64,000 bases of DNA from Eledone cirrhosa (taxonomy: Eukaryota; Mollusca; Cephalopoda; Octopoda; Eledonidae). The stretch spans positions 345,134,063 through 345,198,062 of the forward strand of contig OZ024743.1 of NCBI GenBank assembly GCA_964016885.1, written 5' to 3'. Of this stretch, positions 43,782-57,800 are shown piece by piece. The notes under the pieces are model-generated. The model saw nothing but the letters and a program-made list of their open reading frames with translations. It ran no database searches and was not told where the DNA came from. Numbering within the stretch: position 1 is the first letter of the stretch; each line of letters begins with the position of its first letter. The translations under genes were made by a program, and so were the position numbers.

Positions 43782-46700
43782 TGTATGTCTATGTATGTAT
43801 GTCTGTATGTGGGTTTTGTATATGTATGTCTATGTATGTATGTCAGTATGTGAGTGTTGTATATGTATGTCTATGTATGTATGTCTGTATGTGGGTGTTG
43901 TATATGTATGTCTACGTATGTATGTCTGTATATGAGTGTTGTATATGTATGTCTATGTACGTATGTCTGTATGTGGGTGTTGTATATGTATGTCTATGTA
44001 TGTATGTCTGTATGTGGGTGTTGTATATGTATGTCTATCTATGTATGTCTGTATGTGGGTGTTGTATATGTATGTCTATGTATGTACGTCTGTATGTGGA
44101 TGTTGGATATGTATGTCTATCTATGTATGTCTGTATGTGGGTGTTGTATATGTATGTCTATGTATGTATGTCTGTATGTGGGTGTTGTATATGTATGTCT
44201 CTGTATATATGTCAGTATGTGGGTGTTGTATATGTATGTCTATGTGGGTGTTGTATATGTATGTCTATGTATGTATGTCTGTATGTGGGTGTTGTATATG
44301 TATGTCTCTGTATGTATGTCTGTATGTGGGTGTTGTATATGTATGTCTCTGTATGTATGTCTGTATGTGGGTGTTGTATATGTATGTCTCTGTATGTATG
44401 TCTGTATGTGGGTGTTGTATATGTATGTCTATGTATGTATGTCTGTATGTGGGTGTTGTATATGTATGTCTCTGTATGTATGTCTGTATGTGGGTGTTGT
44501 ATATGTATGTCTCTGTATGTATGTCTGTATGTGGGTGTTGTATATGTATGTCTCTGTATATATGTCAGTATGTGGGTGTTGTATATGTATGTCTATGTGG
44601 GTGTTGTATATGTATGTCTATGTATGTATGTCTGTATGTGGGTGTTGTATATGTATGTCTCTGTATATATGTCAGTATGTGAGTGTTGTATATGTATGTC
44701 TCTGTATGTATGTCAGTATGTGGGTGTTGTATATTATGTCTCTGTATGTATGTCTGTATGTGGGTGTTGTATATGTATGTCTATGTGGGTGTTGTATATG
44801 TATGTCTATGTATGTATGTCTGTATGTGGGTGTTGTATATGTATGTCTACGTATGTATGTCTGTATGTGGGTGTTTTATATGTATGTCTATGTATGTATG
44901 TCTGTATGTGGGTGTTGTATATGTATGTCTATGTATGTATGTCTGTATGTGGGTTTTGTATATGTATGTCTATGTATGTATGTCAGTATGTGAGTGTTGT
45001 ATATATATGTCTCTGTATGTATGTCTGTATGTGGGTGTTGTATATGTATGTCTATGTATATATGTCAGTATGTGAGTGTTGTATATTTATGTCTCTGTAT
45101 GTATGTCAGTATGTGGGTGTTGTATATGTATGTCTATGTATGTATGTCAGTATGTGGGTGTTTTATATGTATGTCTATGTATGTATGTCTGTATGTGGGT
45201 GTTGTATATGTATGTCTATGTATGTATGTCTGTATGTGGGTTTTGTATATGTATGTCTATGTATGTATCTCAGTATGTGAGTGTTGTATATGTATGTCTC
45301 TGTATGTATGTCTGTATGTGGGTGTTGTATATGTATGTCTATGTATATATGTCAGTATGTGAGTGTTGTATATGTATGTCTATGTATGTATGTCTGTATG
45401 TGGGTGTTGTATATGTATGTCTATGTATGTATGTCTGTATGTGGGTGTTGTATATGTATGTCTCTGTATGTATGTCTGTATGTGGGTGTTGTATTTGTAT
45501 GTCTCTCTATGTATGTCAGTATGTGGGTGTTGTATATGTATGTCTATGTATGCATGTCAGTATGTGGGTGTTGTATTTGTATGTCTCTCTATGTATGTCA
45601 GTATGTGGGTGTTGTATATGTATGTCTATGTATGCATGTCTGTATGTGGGTGTTGTATATGTATGTCTATGTATGTATGTCTGTATGTGGGTGTTGTATA
45701 TGTATGTCTATGTATGCATGTCAGTATGTGGGTGTTGTATTTGTATGTCTCTCTATGTATGTCAGTATGTGGGTGTTGTATATGTATGTCTATGTATGCA
45801 TGTCTGTATGTGGGTGTTGTATATGTATGTATATGTATGCATGTCTGTATGTGGGTGTTGTATATGTATGTCTATGTATGTATGTCTGTATGTGGGTGTT
45901 GTATATATATGTCTATGTATGCATGTCAGTATGTGGGTGTTGTATTTGTATGTCTCTCTATGTATGTCAGTATGTGGGTGTTGTATATGTATGTCTATGT
46001 ATGCATGTCTGTATGTGGGTGTTGTATATGTATGTCTATGTATGTATGTCTGTATGTGGGTGTTGTATATGTATGTCTATGTATGTATGTCTGTATGTGG
46101 GTGTTGTATATGTATGTCTATGTATGTATGTCAGTACGTGGGTGTTGTATATGTATGTCTCTGTATGTATGTCAGTATGTGGGTGTTGTATATGTATGTC
46201 TATGTATGTATGTCTGTATGTGGGTGTTGTATATGTATGTCTATATATGTATGTCTGTATGTGGGTGTTGTATATGTACGTCTATGTATATATGTCTGTA
46301 TGTGGGTGTTGTATATGTATGTCTCTATATGTATGTCTGTATGTGGGTGTTGTATATGTATTTCTCTGTATGTATGTCAGTATGTGTGTGTTGTATATGT
46401 ATGTCTATGTATGTATGTCAGTATGTGTATGTATGTCTGTATGTGTGTGTTGTATATATATGTCTCTGTATGTATGTCTGTATGTGGGTGTTGTATATGT
46501 ATGTCTATGTATGTATGTCTGTATGTGGGTGTTGTATATGTATGTCTATGTATGTATGTCTGTATGTGGGTGTTGTATATGTATGTCTATGTATGTATGT
46601 CTGTATGTGGGTGTTGTATATGTATGTCTATGTATGTATGTCTGTATGTGGGTGTTGTATATGTATGTCTGTATGTGGGTGTTGTATATGTATGTCTATG

Positions 46701-46852
46701 TATGTATGTCAGTATGTGGGTGTTTTATATGTATGTCTATGTATGTATGTCAGTATGTGGGTGTTGTATATGTATGTCTCTGTATGTATGTCAGTATGTG
46801 GGTGTTGTATATGTATGTCTCTGTATGTATGTCTGTATGTGGGTGTTGTATA
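43782..46852 (+). repeat. 3,071-bp tandem duplication, copy 1
   Basis: The order of variants matches the sequence 3,071 bp downstream. Matching landmarks are TATATGAGTG at ~43,931 and ~47,002, TATATTATGTC at ~44,730 and ~47,801, and GTATATTTATG at ~45,081 and ~48,152. Beyond ~45,280 the offset becomes 2,948 bp because the downstream copy lacks exactly three monomers (123 bp). Confidence 0.75.
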
Positions 46853-49800
46853 TGTATGTCTATGTATGTATGTCTGTATGTGGGTTTTGTATATGTATGT
46901 CTATGTATGTATGTCAGTATGTGAGTGTTGTATATGTATGTCTATGTATGTATGTCTGTATGTGGGTGTTGTATATGTATGTCTACGTATGTATGTCTGT
47001 ATATGAGTGTTGTATATGTATGTCTATGTACGTATGTCTGTATGTGGGTGTTGTATATGTATGTCTATGTATGTATGTCTGTATGTGGGTGTTGTATATG
47101 TATGTCTATCTATGTATGTCTGTATGTGGGTGTTGTATATGTATGTCTATGTATGTACGTCTGTATGTGGATGTTGGATATGTATGTCTATCTATGTATG
47201 TCTGTATGTGGGTGTTGTATATGTATGTCTATGTATGTATGTCTGTATGTGGGTGTTGTATATGTATGTCTCTGTATATATGTCAGTATGTGGGTGTTGT
47301 ATATGTATGTCTATGTGGGTGTTGTATATGTATGTCTATGTATGTATGTCTGTATGTGGGTGTTGTATATGTATGTCTCTGTATGTATGTCTGTATGTGG
47401 GTGTTGTATATGTATGTCTCTGTATGTATGTCTGTATGTGGGTGTTGTATATGTATGTCTCTGTATGTATGTCTGTATGTGGGTGTTGTATATGTATGTC
47501 TATGTATGTATGTCTGTATGTGGGTGTTGTATATGTATGTCTCTGTATGTATGTCTGTATGTGGGTGTTGTATATGTATGTCTCTGTATGTATGTCTGTA
47601 TGTGGGTGTTGTATATGTATGTCTCTGTATATATGTCAGTATGTGGGTGTTGTATATGTATGTCTATGTGGGTGTTGTATATGTATGTCTATGTATGTAT
47701 GTCTGTATGTGGGTGTTGTATATGTATGTCTCTGTATATATGTCAGTATGTGAGTGTTGTATATGTATGTCTCTGTATGTATGTCAGTATGTGGGTGTTG
47801 TATATTATGTCTCTGTATGTATGTCTGTATGTGGGTGTTGTATATGTATGTCTATGTGGGTGTTGTATATGTATGTCTATGTATGTATGTCTGTATGTGG
47901 GTGTTGTATATGTATGTCTACGTATGTATGTCTGTATGTGGGTGTTTTATATGTATGTCTATGTATGTATGTCTGTATGTGGGTGTTGTATATGTATGTC
48001 TATGTATGTATGTCTGTATGTGGGTTTTGTATATGTATGTCTATGTATGTATGTCAGTATGTGAGTGTTGTATATATATGTCTCTGTATGTATGTCTGTA
48101 TGTGGGTGTTGTATATGTATGTCTATGTATATATGTCAGTATGTGAGTGTTGTATATTTATGTCTCTGTATGTATGTCAGTATGTGGGTGTTGTATATGT
48201 ATGTCTATGTATGTATGTCAGTATGTGGGTGTTTTATATGTATGTCTATGTATGTATGTCTGTATGTGGGTGTTGTATATGTATGTCTATGTATATATGT
48301 CAGTATGTGAGTGTTGTATATGTATGTCTATGTATGTATGTCTGTATGTGGGTGTTGTATATGTATGTCTATGTATGTATGTCTGTATGTGGGTGTTGTA
48401 TATGTATGTCTCTGTATGTATGTCTGTATGTGGGTGTTGTATTTGTATGTCTCTCTATGTATGTCAGTATGTGGGTGTTGTATATGTATGTCTATGTATG
48501 CATGTCAGTATGTGGGTGTTGTATTTGTATGTCTCTCTATGTATGTCAGTATGTGGGTGTTGTATATGTATGTCTATGTATGCATGTCTGTATGTGGGTG
48601 TTGTATATGTATGTCTATGTATGTATGTCTGTATGTGGGTGTTGTATATGTATGTCTATGTATGCATGTCAGTATGTGGGTGTTGTATTTGTATGTCTCT
48701 CTATGTATGTCAGTATGTGGGTGTTGTATATGTATGTCTATGTATGCATGTCTGTATGTGGGTGTTGTATATGTATGTATATGTATGCATGTCTGTATGT
48801 GGGTGTTGTATATGTATGTCTATGTATGTATGTCTGTATGTGGGTGTTGTATATATATGTCTATGTATGCATGTCAGTATGTGGGTGTTGTATTTGTATG
48901 TCTCTCTATGTATGTCAGTATGTGGGTGTTGTATATGTATGTCTATGTATGCATGTCTGTATGTGGGTGTTGTATATGTATGTCTATGTATGTATGTCTG
49001 TATGTGGGTGTTGTATATGTATGTCTATGTATGTATGTCTGTATGTGGGTGTTGTATATGTATGTCTATGTATGTATGTCAGTACGTGGGTGTTGTATAT
49101 GTATGTCTCTGTATGTATGTCAGTATGTGGGTGTTGTATATGTATGTCTATGTATGTATGTCTGTATGTGGGTGTTGTATATGTATGTCTATATATGTAT
49201 GTCTGTATGTGGGTGTTGTATATGTACGTCTATGTATGTATGTCTGTATGTGGGTGTTGTATATGTATGTCTCTATATGTATGTCTGTATGTGGGTGTTG
49301 TATATGTATTTCTCTGTATGTATGTCAGTATGTGTGTGTTGTATATGTATGTCTATGTATGTATGTCAGTATGTGTATGTATGTCTGTATGTGTGTGTTG
49401 TATATATATGTCTCTGTATGTATGTCTGTATGTGGGTGTTGTATATGTATGTCTATGTATGTATGTCTGTATGTGGGTGTTGTATATGTATGTCTATGTA
49501 TGTATGTCTGTATGTGGGTGTTGTATATGTATGTCTATGTATGTATGTCTGTATGTGGGTGTTGTATATGTATGTCTATGTATGTATGTCTGTATGTGGG
49601 TGTTGTATATGTATGTCTGTATGTGGGTGTTGTATATGTATGTCTATGTATGTATGTCAGTATGTGGGTGTTTTATATGTATGTCTATGTATGTATGTCA
49701 GTATGTGGGTGTTGTATATGTATGTCTCTGTATGTATGTCAGTATGTGGGTGTTGTATATGTATGTCTCTGTATGTATGTCTGTATGTGGGTGTTGTATA
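46853..49800 (+). repeat. 3,071-bp tandem duplication, copy 2 (three monomers shorter)
   Basis: This is the direct continuation of copy 1 with one clean loss of three monomers near 48,300. A loss of a whole number of monomers is what slippage or unequal exchange between aligned units would produce. It overlaps the 3,150-bp duplication that follows. Confidence 0.75.
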
Positions 49801-50811
49801 TGTATGTCTATGTATGTATGTCAGTATGTGGGTGTTGTATATGTATGTCTCTGTATGTATGTCTGTATGTGGGTGTTGTATATGTATGTCTATGTATGTA
49901 TGTCAGTATGTGGGTGTTGTATATGTATGTCTATGTATGTATGTCAGTATGTGGGTGTTGTATATGTATGTCTATGTACGTATGTCAGTATGTGTCTGTT
50001 GTATATGTATGTCTCTGTATGTATGTCAGTATGTGTGTGTTGTATATGTATGTCTCTGTATGTATGTCTGTATGTCTCTATGTGGGTGTTGTATATGTAT
50101 GTCTATGTATGTATGTCTGTATGTGTGTGTTGTATATGTATGTCTCTGTATGTATGTCTGTATGTGGGTGTTGTATATGTATGTCTATGTATGTATGTCA
50201 GTATGTGGGTGTTGTATATGTATGTCTATGTATGTATGTCTGTATGTGGGTGTTGTATATGTATGTCTATGTATGTATGTCAGTATGTGTGTGTTGTATA
50301 TGTATGTCTCTCTATGTATGTCTGTATGTGGGTGTTGGATATGTATGTCTATCTATGTATGTCTGTATGTGGGTGTTGTATATGTATGTCTATGTATGTA
50401 TGTCAGTATGTGGGTGTTGTATATGTATGTCTATGTATGTATGTCAGTATGTGGGTGTTGTATATGTATGTCTATGTATGTATGTCAGTATGTGTGTGTT
50501 GTATATGTATGTCTCTGTATGTATGTCTGTATGTGGGTGTTGTTTATGTATGTCTATTTATATATGTATGTATGTGGGTGTGGTATATGTATGTCTATGT
50601 ATGTATGTCAGTATGTGGGTGTTGTATATGTATGTCTATGTATGTATGTCTGTATATGAGTGTTGTATATGTATGTCTATGTACGTATGTATGTATGTGG
50701 GTGTAGTATATGTATGTCTATGTATGTATGTCTGTATGTGGGTGTTGTATATGTATGTCTATCTATGTATGTCTGTATGTGGGTGTTGCATATGTATGTC
50801 TATGTATGTAT
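47662..50811 (+). repeat. 3,150-bp tandem duplication, copy 1
   Basis: The pair begins and ends at a contracted TCTATGTGGGTG monomer (~47,662 and ~50,812), which is probably the exchange point. Landmarks repeated at 3,150 bp are TATATTATGTC at ~47,802 and ~50,952, CAGTACGTGGG at ~49,080 and ~52,230, and GTGTGGTATATG at ~50,579 and ~53,729. Confidence 0.85.
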
Positions 50812-53800
50812 GTCTATGTGGGTGTTGTATATGTATGTCTATGTATGTATGTCTGTATGTGGGTGTTGTATATGTATGTCTCTGTATATATGTCAGTATG
50901 TGAGTGTTGTATATGTATGTCTCTGTATGTATGTCAGTATGTGGGTGTTGTATATTATGTCTCTGTATGTATGTCTGTATGTGGGTGTTGTATATGTATG
51001 TCTATGTGGGTGTTGTATATGTATGTCTATGTATGTATGTCTGTATGTGGGTGTTGTATATGTATGTCTACGTATGTATGTCTGTATGTGGGTGTTTTAT
51101 ATGTATGTCTATGTATGTATGTCTGTATGTGGGTGTTGTATATGTATGTCTATGTATGTATGTCTGTATGTGGGTTTTGTATATGTATGTCTATGTATGT
51201 ATGTCAGTATGTGAGTGTTGTATATATATGTCTCTGTATGTATGTCTGTATGTGGGTGTTGTATATGTATGTCTATGTATATATGTCAGTATGTGAGTGT
51301 TGTATATTTATGTCTCTGTATGTATGTCAGTATGTGGGTGTTGTATATGTATGTCTATGTATGTATGTCAGTATGTGGGTGTTTTATATGTATGTCTATG
51401 TATGTATGTCTGTATGTGGGTGTTGTATATGTATGTCTATGTATATATGTCAGTATGTGAGTGTTGTATATGTATGTCTATGTATGTATGTCTGTATGTG
51501 GGTGTTGTATATGTATGTCTATGTATGTATGTCTGTATGTGGGTGTTGTATATGTATGTCTCTGTATGTATGTCTGTATGTGGGTGTTGTATTTGTATGT
51601 CTCTCTATGTATGTCAGTATGTGGGTGTTGTATATGTATGTCTATGTATGCATGTCAGTATGTGGGTGTTGTATTTGTATGTCTCTCTATGTATGTCAGT
51701 ATGTGGGTGTTGTATATGTATGTCTATGTATGCATGTCTGTATGTGGGTGTTGTATATGTATGTCTATGTATGTATGTCTGTATGTGGGTGTTGTATATG
51801 TATGTCTATGTATGCATGTCAGTATGTGGGTGTTGTATTTGTATGTCTCTCTATGTATGTCAGTATGTGGGTGTTGTATATGTATGTCTATGTATGCATG
51901 TCTGTATGTGGGTGTTGTATATGTATGTATATGTATGCATGTCTGTATGTGGGTGTTGTATATGTATGTCTATGTATGTATGTCTGTATGTGGGTGTTGT
52001 ATATATATGTCTATGTATGCATGTCAGTATGTGGGTGTTGTATTTGTATGTCTCTCTATGTATGTCAGTATGTGGGTGTTGTATATGTATGTCTATGTAT
52101 GCATGTCTGTATGTGGGTGTTGTATATGTATGTCTATGTATGTATGTCTGTATGTGGGTGTTGTATATGTATGTCTATGTATGTATGTCTGTATGTGGGT
52201 GTTGTATATGTATGTCTATGTATGTATGTCAGTACGTGGGTGTTGTATATGTATGTCTCTGTATGTATGTCAGTATGTGGGTGTTGTATATGTATGTCTA
52301 TGTATGTATGTCTGTATGTGGGTGTTGTATATGTATGTCTATATATGTATGTCTGTATGTGGGTGTTGTATATGTACGTCTATGTATGTATGTCTGTATG
52401 TGGGTGTTGTATATGTATGTCTCTATATGTATGTCTGTATGTGGGTGTTGTATATGTATTTCTCTGTATGTATGTCAGTATGTGTGTGTTGTATATGTAT
52501 GTCTATGTATGTATGTCAGTATGTGTATGTATGTCTGTATGTGTGTGTTGTATATATATGTCTCTGTATGTATGTCTGTATGTGGGTGTTGTATATGTAT
52601 GTCTATGTATGTATGTCTGTATGTGGGTGTTGTATATGTATGTCTATGTATGTATGTCTGTATGTGGGTGTTGTATATGTATGTCTATGTATGTATGTCT
52701 GTATGTGGGTGTTGTATATGTATGTCTATGTATGTATGTCTGTATGTGGGTGTTGTATATGTATGTCTGTATGTGGGTGTTGTATATGTATGTCTATGTA
52801 TGTATGTCAGTATGTGGGTGTTTTATATGTATGTCTATGTATGTATGTCAGTATGTGGGTGTTGTATATGTATGTCTCTGTATGTATGTCAGTATGTGGG
52901 TGTTGTATATGTATGTCTCTGTATGTATGTCTGTATGTGGGTGTTGTATATGTATGTCTATGTATGTATGTCAGTATGTGGGTGTTGTATATGTATGTCT
53001 CTGTATGTATGTCTGTATGTGGGTGTTGTATATGTATGTCTATGTATGTATGTCAGTATGTGGGTGTTGTATATGTATGTCTATGTATGTATGTCAGTAT
53101 GTGGGTGTTGTATATGTATGTCTATGTACGTATGTCAGTATGTGTCTGTTGTATATGTATGTCTCTGTATGTATGTCAGTATGTGTGTGTTGTATATGTA
53201 TGTCTCTGTATGTATGTCTGTATGTCTCTATGTGGGTGTTGTATATGTATGTCTATGTATGTATGTCTGTATGTGTGTGTTGTATATGTATGTCTCTGTA
53301 TGTATGTCTGTATGTGGGTGTTGTATATGTATGTCTATGTATGTATGTCAGTATGTGGGTGTTGTATATGTATGTCTATGTATGTATGTCTGTATGTGGG
53401 TGTTGTATATGTATGTCTATGTATGTATGTCAGTATGTGTGTGTTGTATATGTATGTCTCTCTATGTATGTCTGTATGTGGGTGTTGGATATGTATGTCT
53501 ATCTATGTATGTCTGTATGTGGGTGTTGTATATGTATGTCTATGTATGTATGTCAGTATGTGGGTGTTGTATATGTATGTCTATGTATGTATGTCAGTAT
53601 GTGGGTGTTGTATATGTATGTCTATGTATGTATGTCAGTATGTGTGTGTTGTATATGTATGTCTCTGTATGTATGTCTGTATGTGGGTGTTGTTTATGTA
53701 TGTCTATTTATATATGTATGTATGTGGGTGTGGTATATGTATGTCTATGTATGTATGTCAGTATGTGGGTGTTGTATATGTATGTCTATGTATGTATGTC

Positions 53801-53961
53801 TGTATATGAGTGTTGTATATGTATGTCTATGTACGTATGTATGTATGTGGGTGTAGTATATGTATGTCTATGTATGTATGTCTGTATGTGGGTGTTGTAT
53901 ATGTATGTCTATCTATGTATGTCTGTATGTGGGTGTTGCATATGTATGTCTATGTATGTAC
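50812..53961 (+). repeat. 3,150-bp tandem duplication, copy 2
   Basis: This is nearly indistinguishable from copy 1 by eye. The match ends near 53,961, where this copy continues with a GTACGTCTG monomer and the first copy with TCTATGTGGG. Such close similarity implies a recent duplication or strong homogenisation. Confidence 0.85.
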
Positions 53962-54899
53962 GTCTGTATGTGGATGTTGGATATGTAGGTCTATCTATGT
54001 ATGTCTGTATGTGGGTGTTGTATATGTATGTCTATGTATGTATGTCTGTATGTGGGTGTTGTATATGTATGTCTATGTATGTATGTCTGTATGTGGGTGT
54101 TATATATGTATGTCTGTATGTGGGTGTTGTATATGTATGTCTATGTATGTATGTCTGTATGTGGGTGTTGTATATGTATGTCTATGTATGTATGTCTGTA
54201 TGTGGGTGTTGTATATGTATGTCTATGTATGTATGTCAGTATGTGGGTGTTTTATATGTATGTCTATGTATGTATGTCAGTATGTGGGTGTTGTATATGT
54301 ATGTCTCTGTATGTATGTCTGTATGTGGGTGTTGTATATGTATGTCTATGTATGTATGTCAGTATGTGGGTGTTGTATATGTATGTCTATGTATGTATGT
54401 CAGTATGTGGGTGTTGTATATGTATGTCTATGTACGTATGTCAGTATGTGTCTGCTGTATATGTATGTCTCTGTATGTATGTCAGTATGTGTGTGTTGTA
54501 TATGTATGTCTCTGTATGTATGTCTGTATGTCTCTATGTGGGTGTTGTATATGTATGTCTATGTATGTATGTCAGTATGTGGGTGTTGTATATGTATGTC
54601 TATGTATGTATGTCAGTATGTGTGTGTTGTATATGTATGTCTCTCTATGTATGTCTGTATGTGGGTGTTGGATATGTATGTCTATCTATGTATGTCTGTA
54701 TGTGGGTGTTGTATATGTATGTCTATGTATGTATGTCAGTATGTGGGTGTTGTATATGTATGTCTATGTATGTATGTCAGTATGTGGGTGTTGTATATGT
54801 ATGTCTATGTATGTATGTCAGTATGTGTGTGTTGTATATGTATGTCTCTGTATGTATGTCTGTATGTGGGTGTTGTTTATGTATGTCTATGTATATATG

Positions 54900-57800
54900 T
54901 ATGTATGTAGGTGTTGTATATGTATGTCTATGTATGTATGTCAGTATGTGTGCGTTGTATTTGTATGTCTATGTATGTATGTCTGTATGTGGGTGTTGTA
55001 TATGTATGTCTATGTATGTATGTCTGTATGTGGGTGTTGTATATGTATGTCTATGTATGTATGTCTGTATGTGTGTGTTGTATTTGTATGTCTATGTATG
55101 TATGTCTGTATGTGGGTGTTGTATATGTATGGCTATGTATGTATGTCTGTATGTGGGTGTTGTATATGTATGGCTATGTATGTATGTCAGTATGTGGGTG
55201 TTGTATATGTATGTCTATGTATGTATGTCTGTATGTGGGTGTTGTATATGTATGGCTATGTATGTATGTCTGTATGTGGGTGTTGTATATGTATGTCTCA
55301 GTATGTATGTCTGTATGTGGGTGTTGTAGATGTATGTCTATATATGTATGTCAGTATGTGGGTGTAGTATATGTATGTCTATGTATGTATGTCTGTATGT
55401 GGGTTTTGTATATTTATGTCTATGTATGTATGTCTGTATGTGGGTGTTTTATATGTATGTCTATGTATGTATGTCAGTATGTGGGTGTTGTATATGTATG
55501 TCTATGTATGTATGTCAGTATGTGGGTTTTGTATATTTATGTCTATGTATGTATGTCTGTATGTGGGTGTTGTATATGTATGTCTATGTATGTATGTCAG
55601 TATATGGGTGTTGTATATGTATGTCTATGTATGTATGTCTGTATGTGGGTGTTTTATATGTATGTCTATGTATGTATGTCAGTATGTGGGTGTTGTATAT
55701 GTATGTCTATGTATGTATTTCTGTATGTGGGTTTTGTATATTTATGTCTATGTATGTATGTCTGTATGTGGGTGTTGTATTTGTATGTCTATGTATGTAT
55801 GTCTGTATGTGGGTGTTGTATTTGTATGTCTATGTATGTATGTCTGTATGTGGGTGTTGTATATGTATGTCTATGTATGTCCGTCAGTATGTGGGTGTTA
55901 TATATGTATGTCTCTGTATGTATGTCTGTATGTAGGTGTTGTATATGTATGTCTATGTATGTATGTCTGTATGTGGTTGTTGTATTTGTATGTCTCTGTA
56001 TGTATGTCTGTATGTGGTATTGTATATGTATGTCTATGTATGTACGTCAGTATGTTGGTGTTATATATGTATGTCTCTGTATGTATGTCTGTATGTGGGT
56101 GTTGTATATGTATGTCTATGTATGTATGTCTGTATGTGGGTGTTGTATATGTATGTCTATGTATGTCTGTATGTGGGTGTTGTATATGTATGTCTCTGTA
56201 TGTATGTCAGTATGTGGGTGTTGTATATGTATGTCAATGTATGTCTGTATGTGGGTGTTGTATATGTATGTCTCTGTATGTATGTCTGTATGTGGGTGTT
56301 GTATTTGTATGTCTATGTATGTTTGTCTGTATGTGGGTGTTGTATATGTATGTCTATGTATGTCTATGTATGTATGTCTGTATGTGGGTGTTGTATAAGT
56401 AAGTCTCTGTATGTATGTCTGTATGTGGGTGTTGTATATGTATGTCTGTATGTATATCTGTATGTGGGTGTTGTATATGTATGTCTATGTATGTATGTCT
56501 GTATGTGGGTGTTGTATATGTATGTCTGTATGTATATCTGTATGTGGGTGTTGTATATGTATGTCTATGTATGTATGTCTGTATGTGGGTGTTGTATATG
56601 TATGTCTACGTATGTATGTCTGTATGTGGGTGTTGTATATGTATGTCTATGTATGTATGTCTGTATGTGAGTGTTGTATATGTACGTCTATGTATGTATG
56701 TCTGTATATGGGTGTTGTATATGTATGTCTATGTATGTATGTCCGTATGTGGGTGTTGTATATGTATGTCTATGTATGTATGTCTGGATGTGGGTGTTGT
56801 ATATGTATGTCTATGTATGTATGTCAGTATGTGGGTTTTGTATATGTATGTCTATGTATGTATGTCTGTATGTGGGTGTTGTATATGTATGTCTATGTAT
56901 GTATGTCTGTATGTGAGTGTTGTATATGTATGTCTGTATGTGGGTGTTGTATATGTATGTCTCTGTATGTATGTCTGTATGTGAGTGTTGTATTTGTATG
57001 TCTGTATGTGGGTGTTGTATATGTATGTCTATGTATGTATGTCTGTATGTGGGTGTTGTATTTGTATGTCTATATGTGGGTGTTGTATATGTATGTCTAT
57101 GTATGTATGCCAGTATGTGGCTTTTGTATATGTATGTCTATGTATGTATGTCTGTATGTGGGTGTTGTATATGTATGTCTCTGTATGTATGTCTGTATGT
57201 GGGTGTTGTATATGTATGTCTATGTATGTATGTCTGGATGTGGGTGTTGTATATGTATGTCTATGTATGTATGTCAGTATGTGGCTGTTGTATATGTATG
57301 TCTCTGTATGTATGTCTGTATGTGGGTGTTGTATATGTATGTCTATGTATGTATGTCTGTATGTTGGTGTTGTATATGTATGTCTCTGTATGTATGTCTG
57401 TATGTGGGTGTTGTATATGTATGTCTATGTATGTATGTCTGTATGTGGGTGTTGTATATGTATGTCTATGTATGTATGTCAGTATGTGGGTGTTGTATAT
57501 GTATGTCTATGTATGTATGTCTGTATGTGGGTGTTGTATATGTATGTCTCTGTATGTATGTCTGTATGTGGGTGTTGTATATGTATGTCTATGTATGTAT
57601 GTCTGTATGTGGGTGTTGTATATGTATGTCTGTATGTATGTCTGTATGTGGGTGTTGTATATGTATGTCTATGTATCTATGTCAGTATGTGAGTGTTGTA
57701 TATGTATGTCTCTGTATGTATGTCAGTATGTATGTCAGTATGTGGGTGTTGTATATGTATGTCTATGTATGTATGTCTGTATGTGGGTGTTGTATATGTA

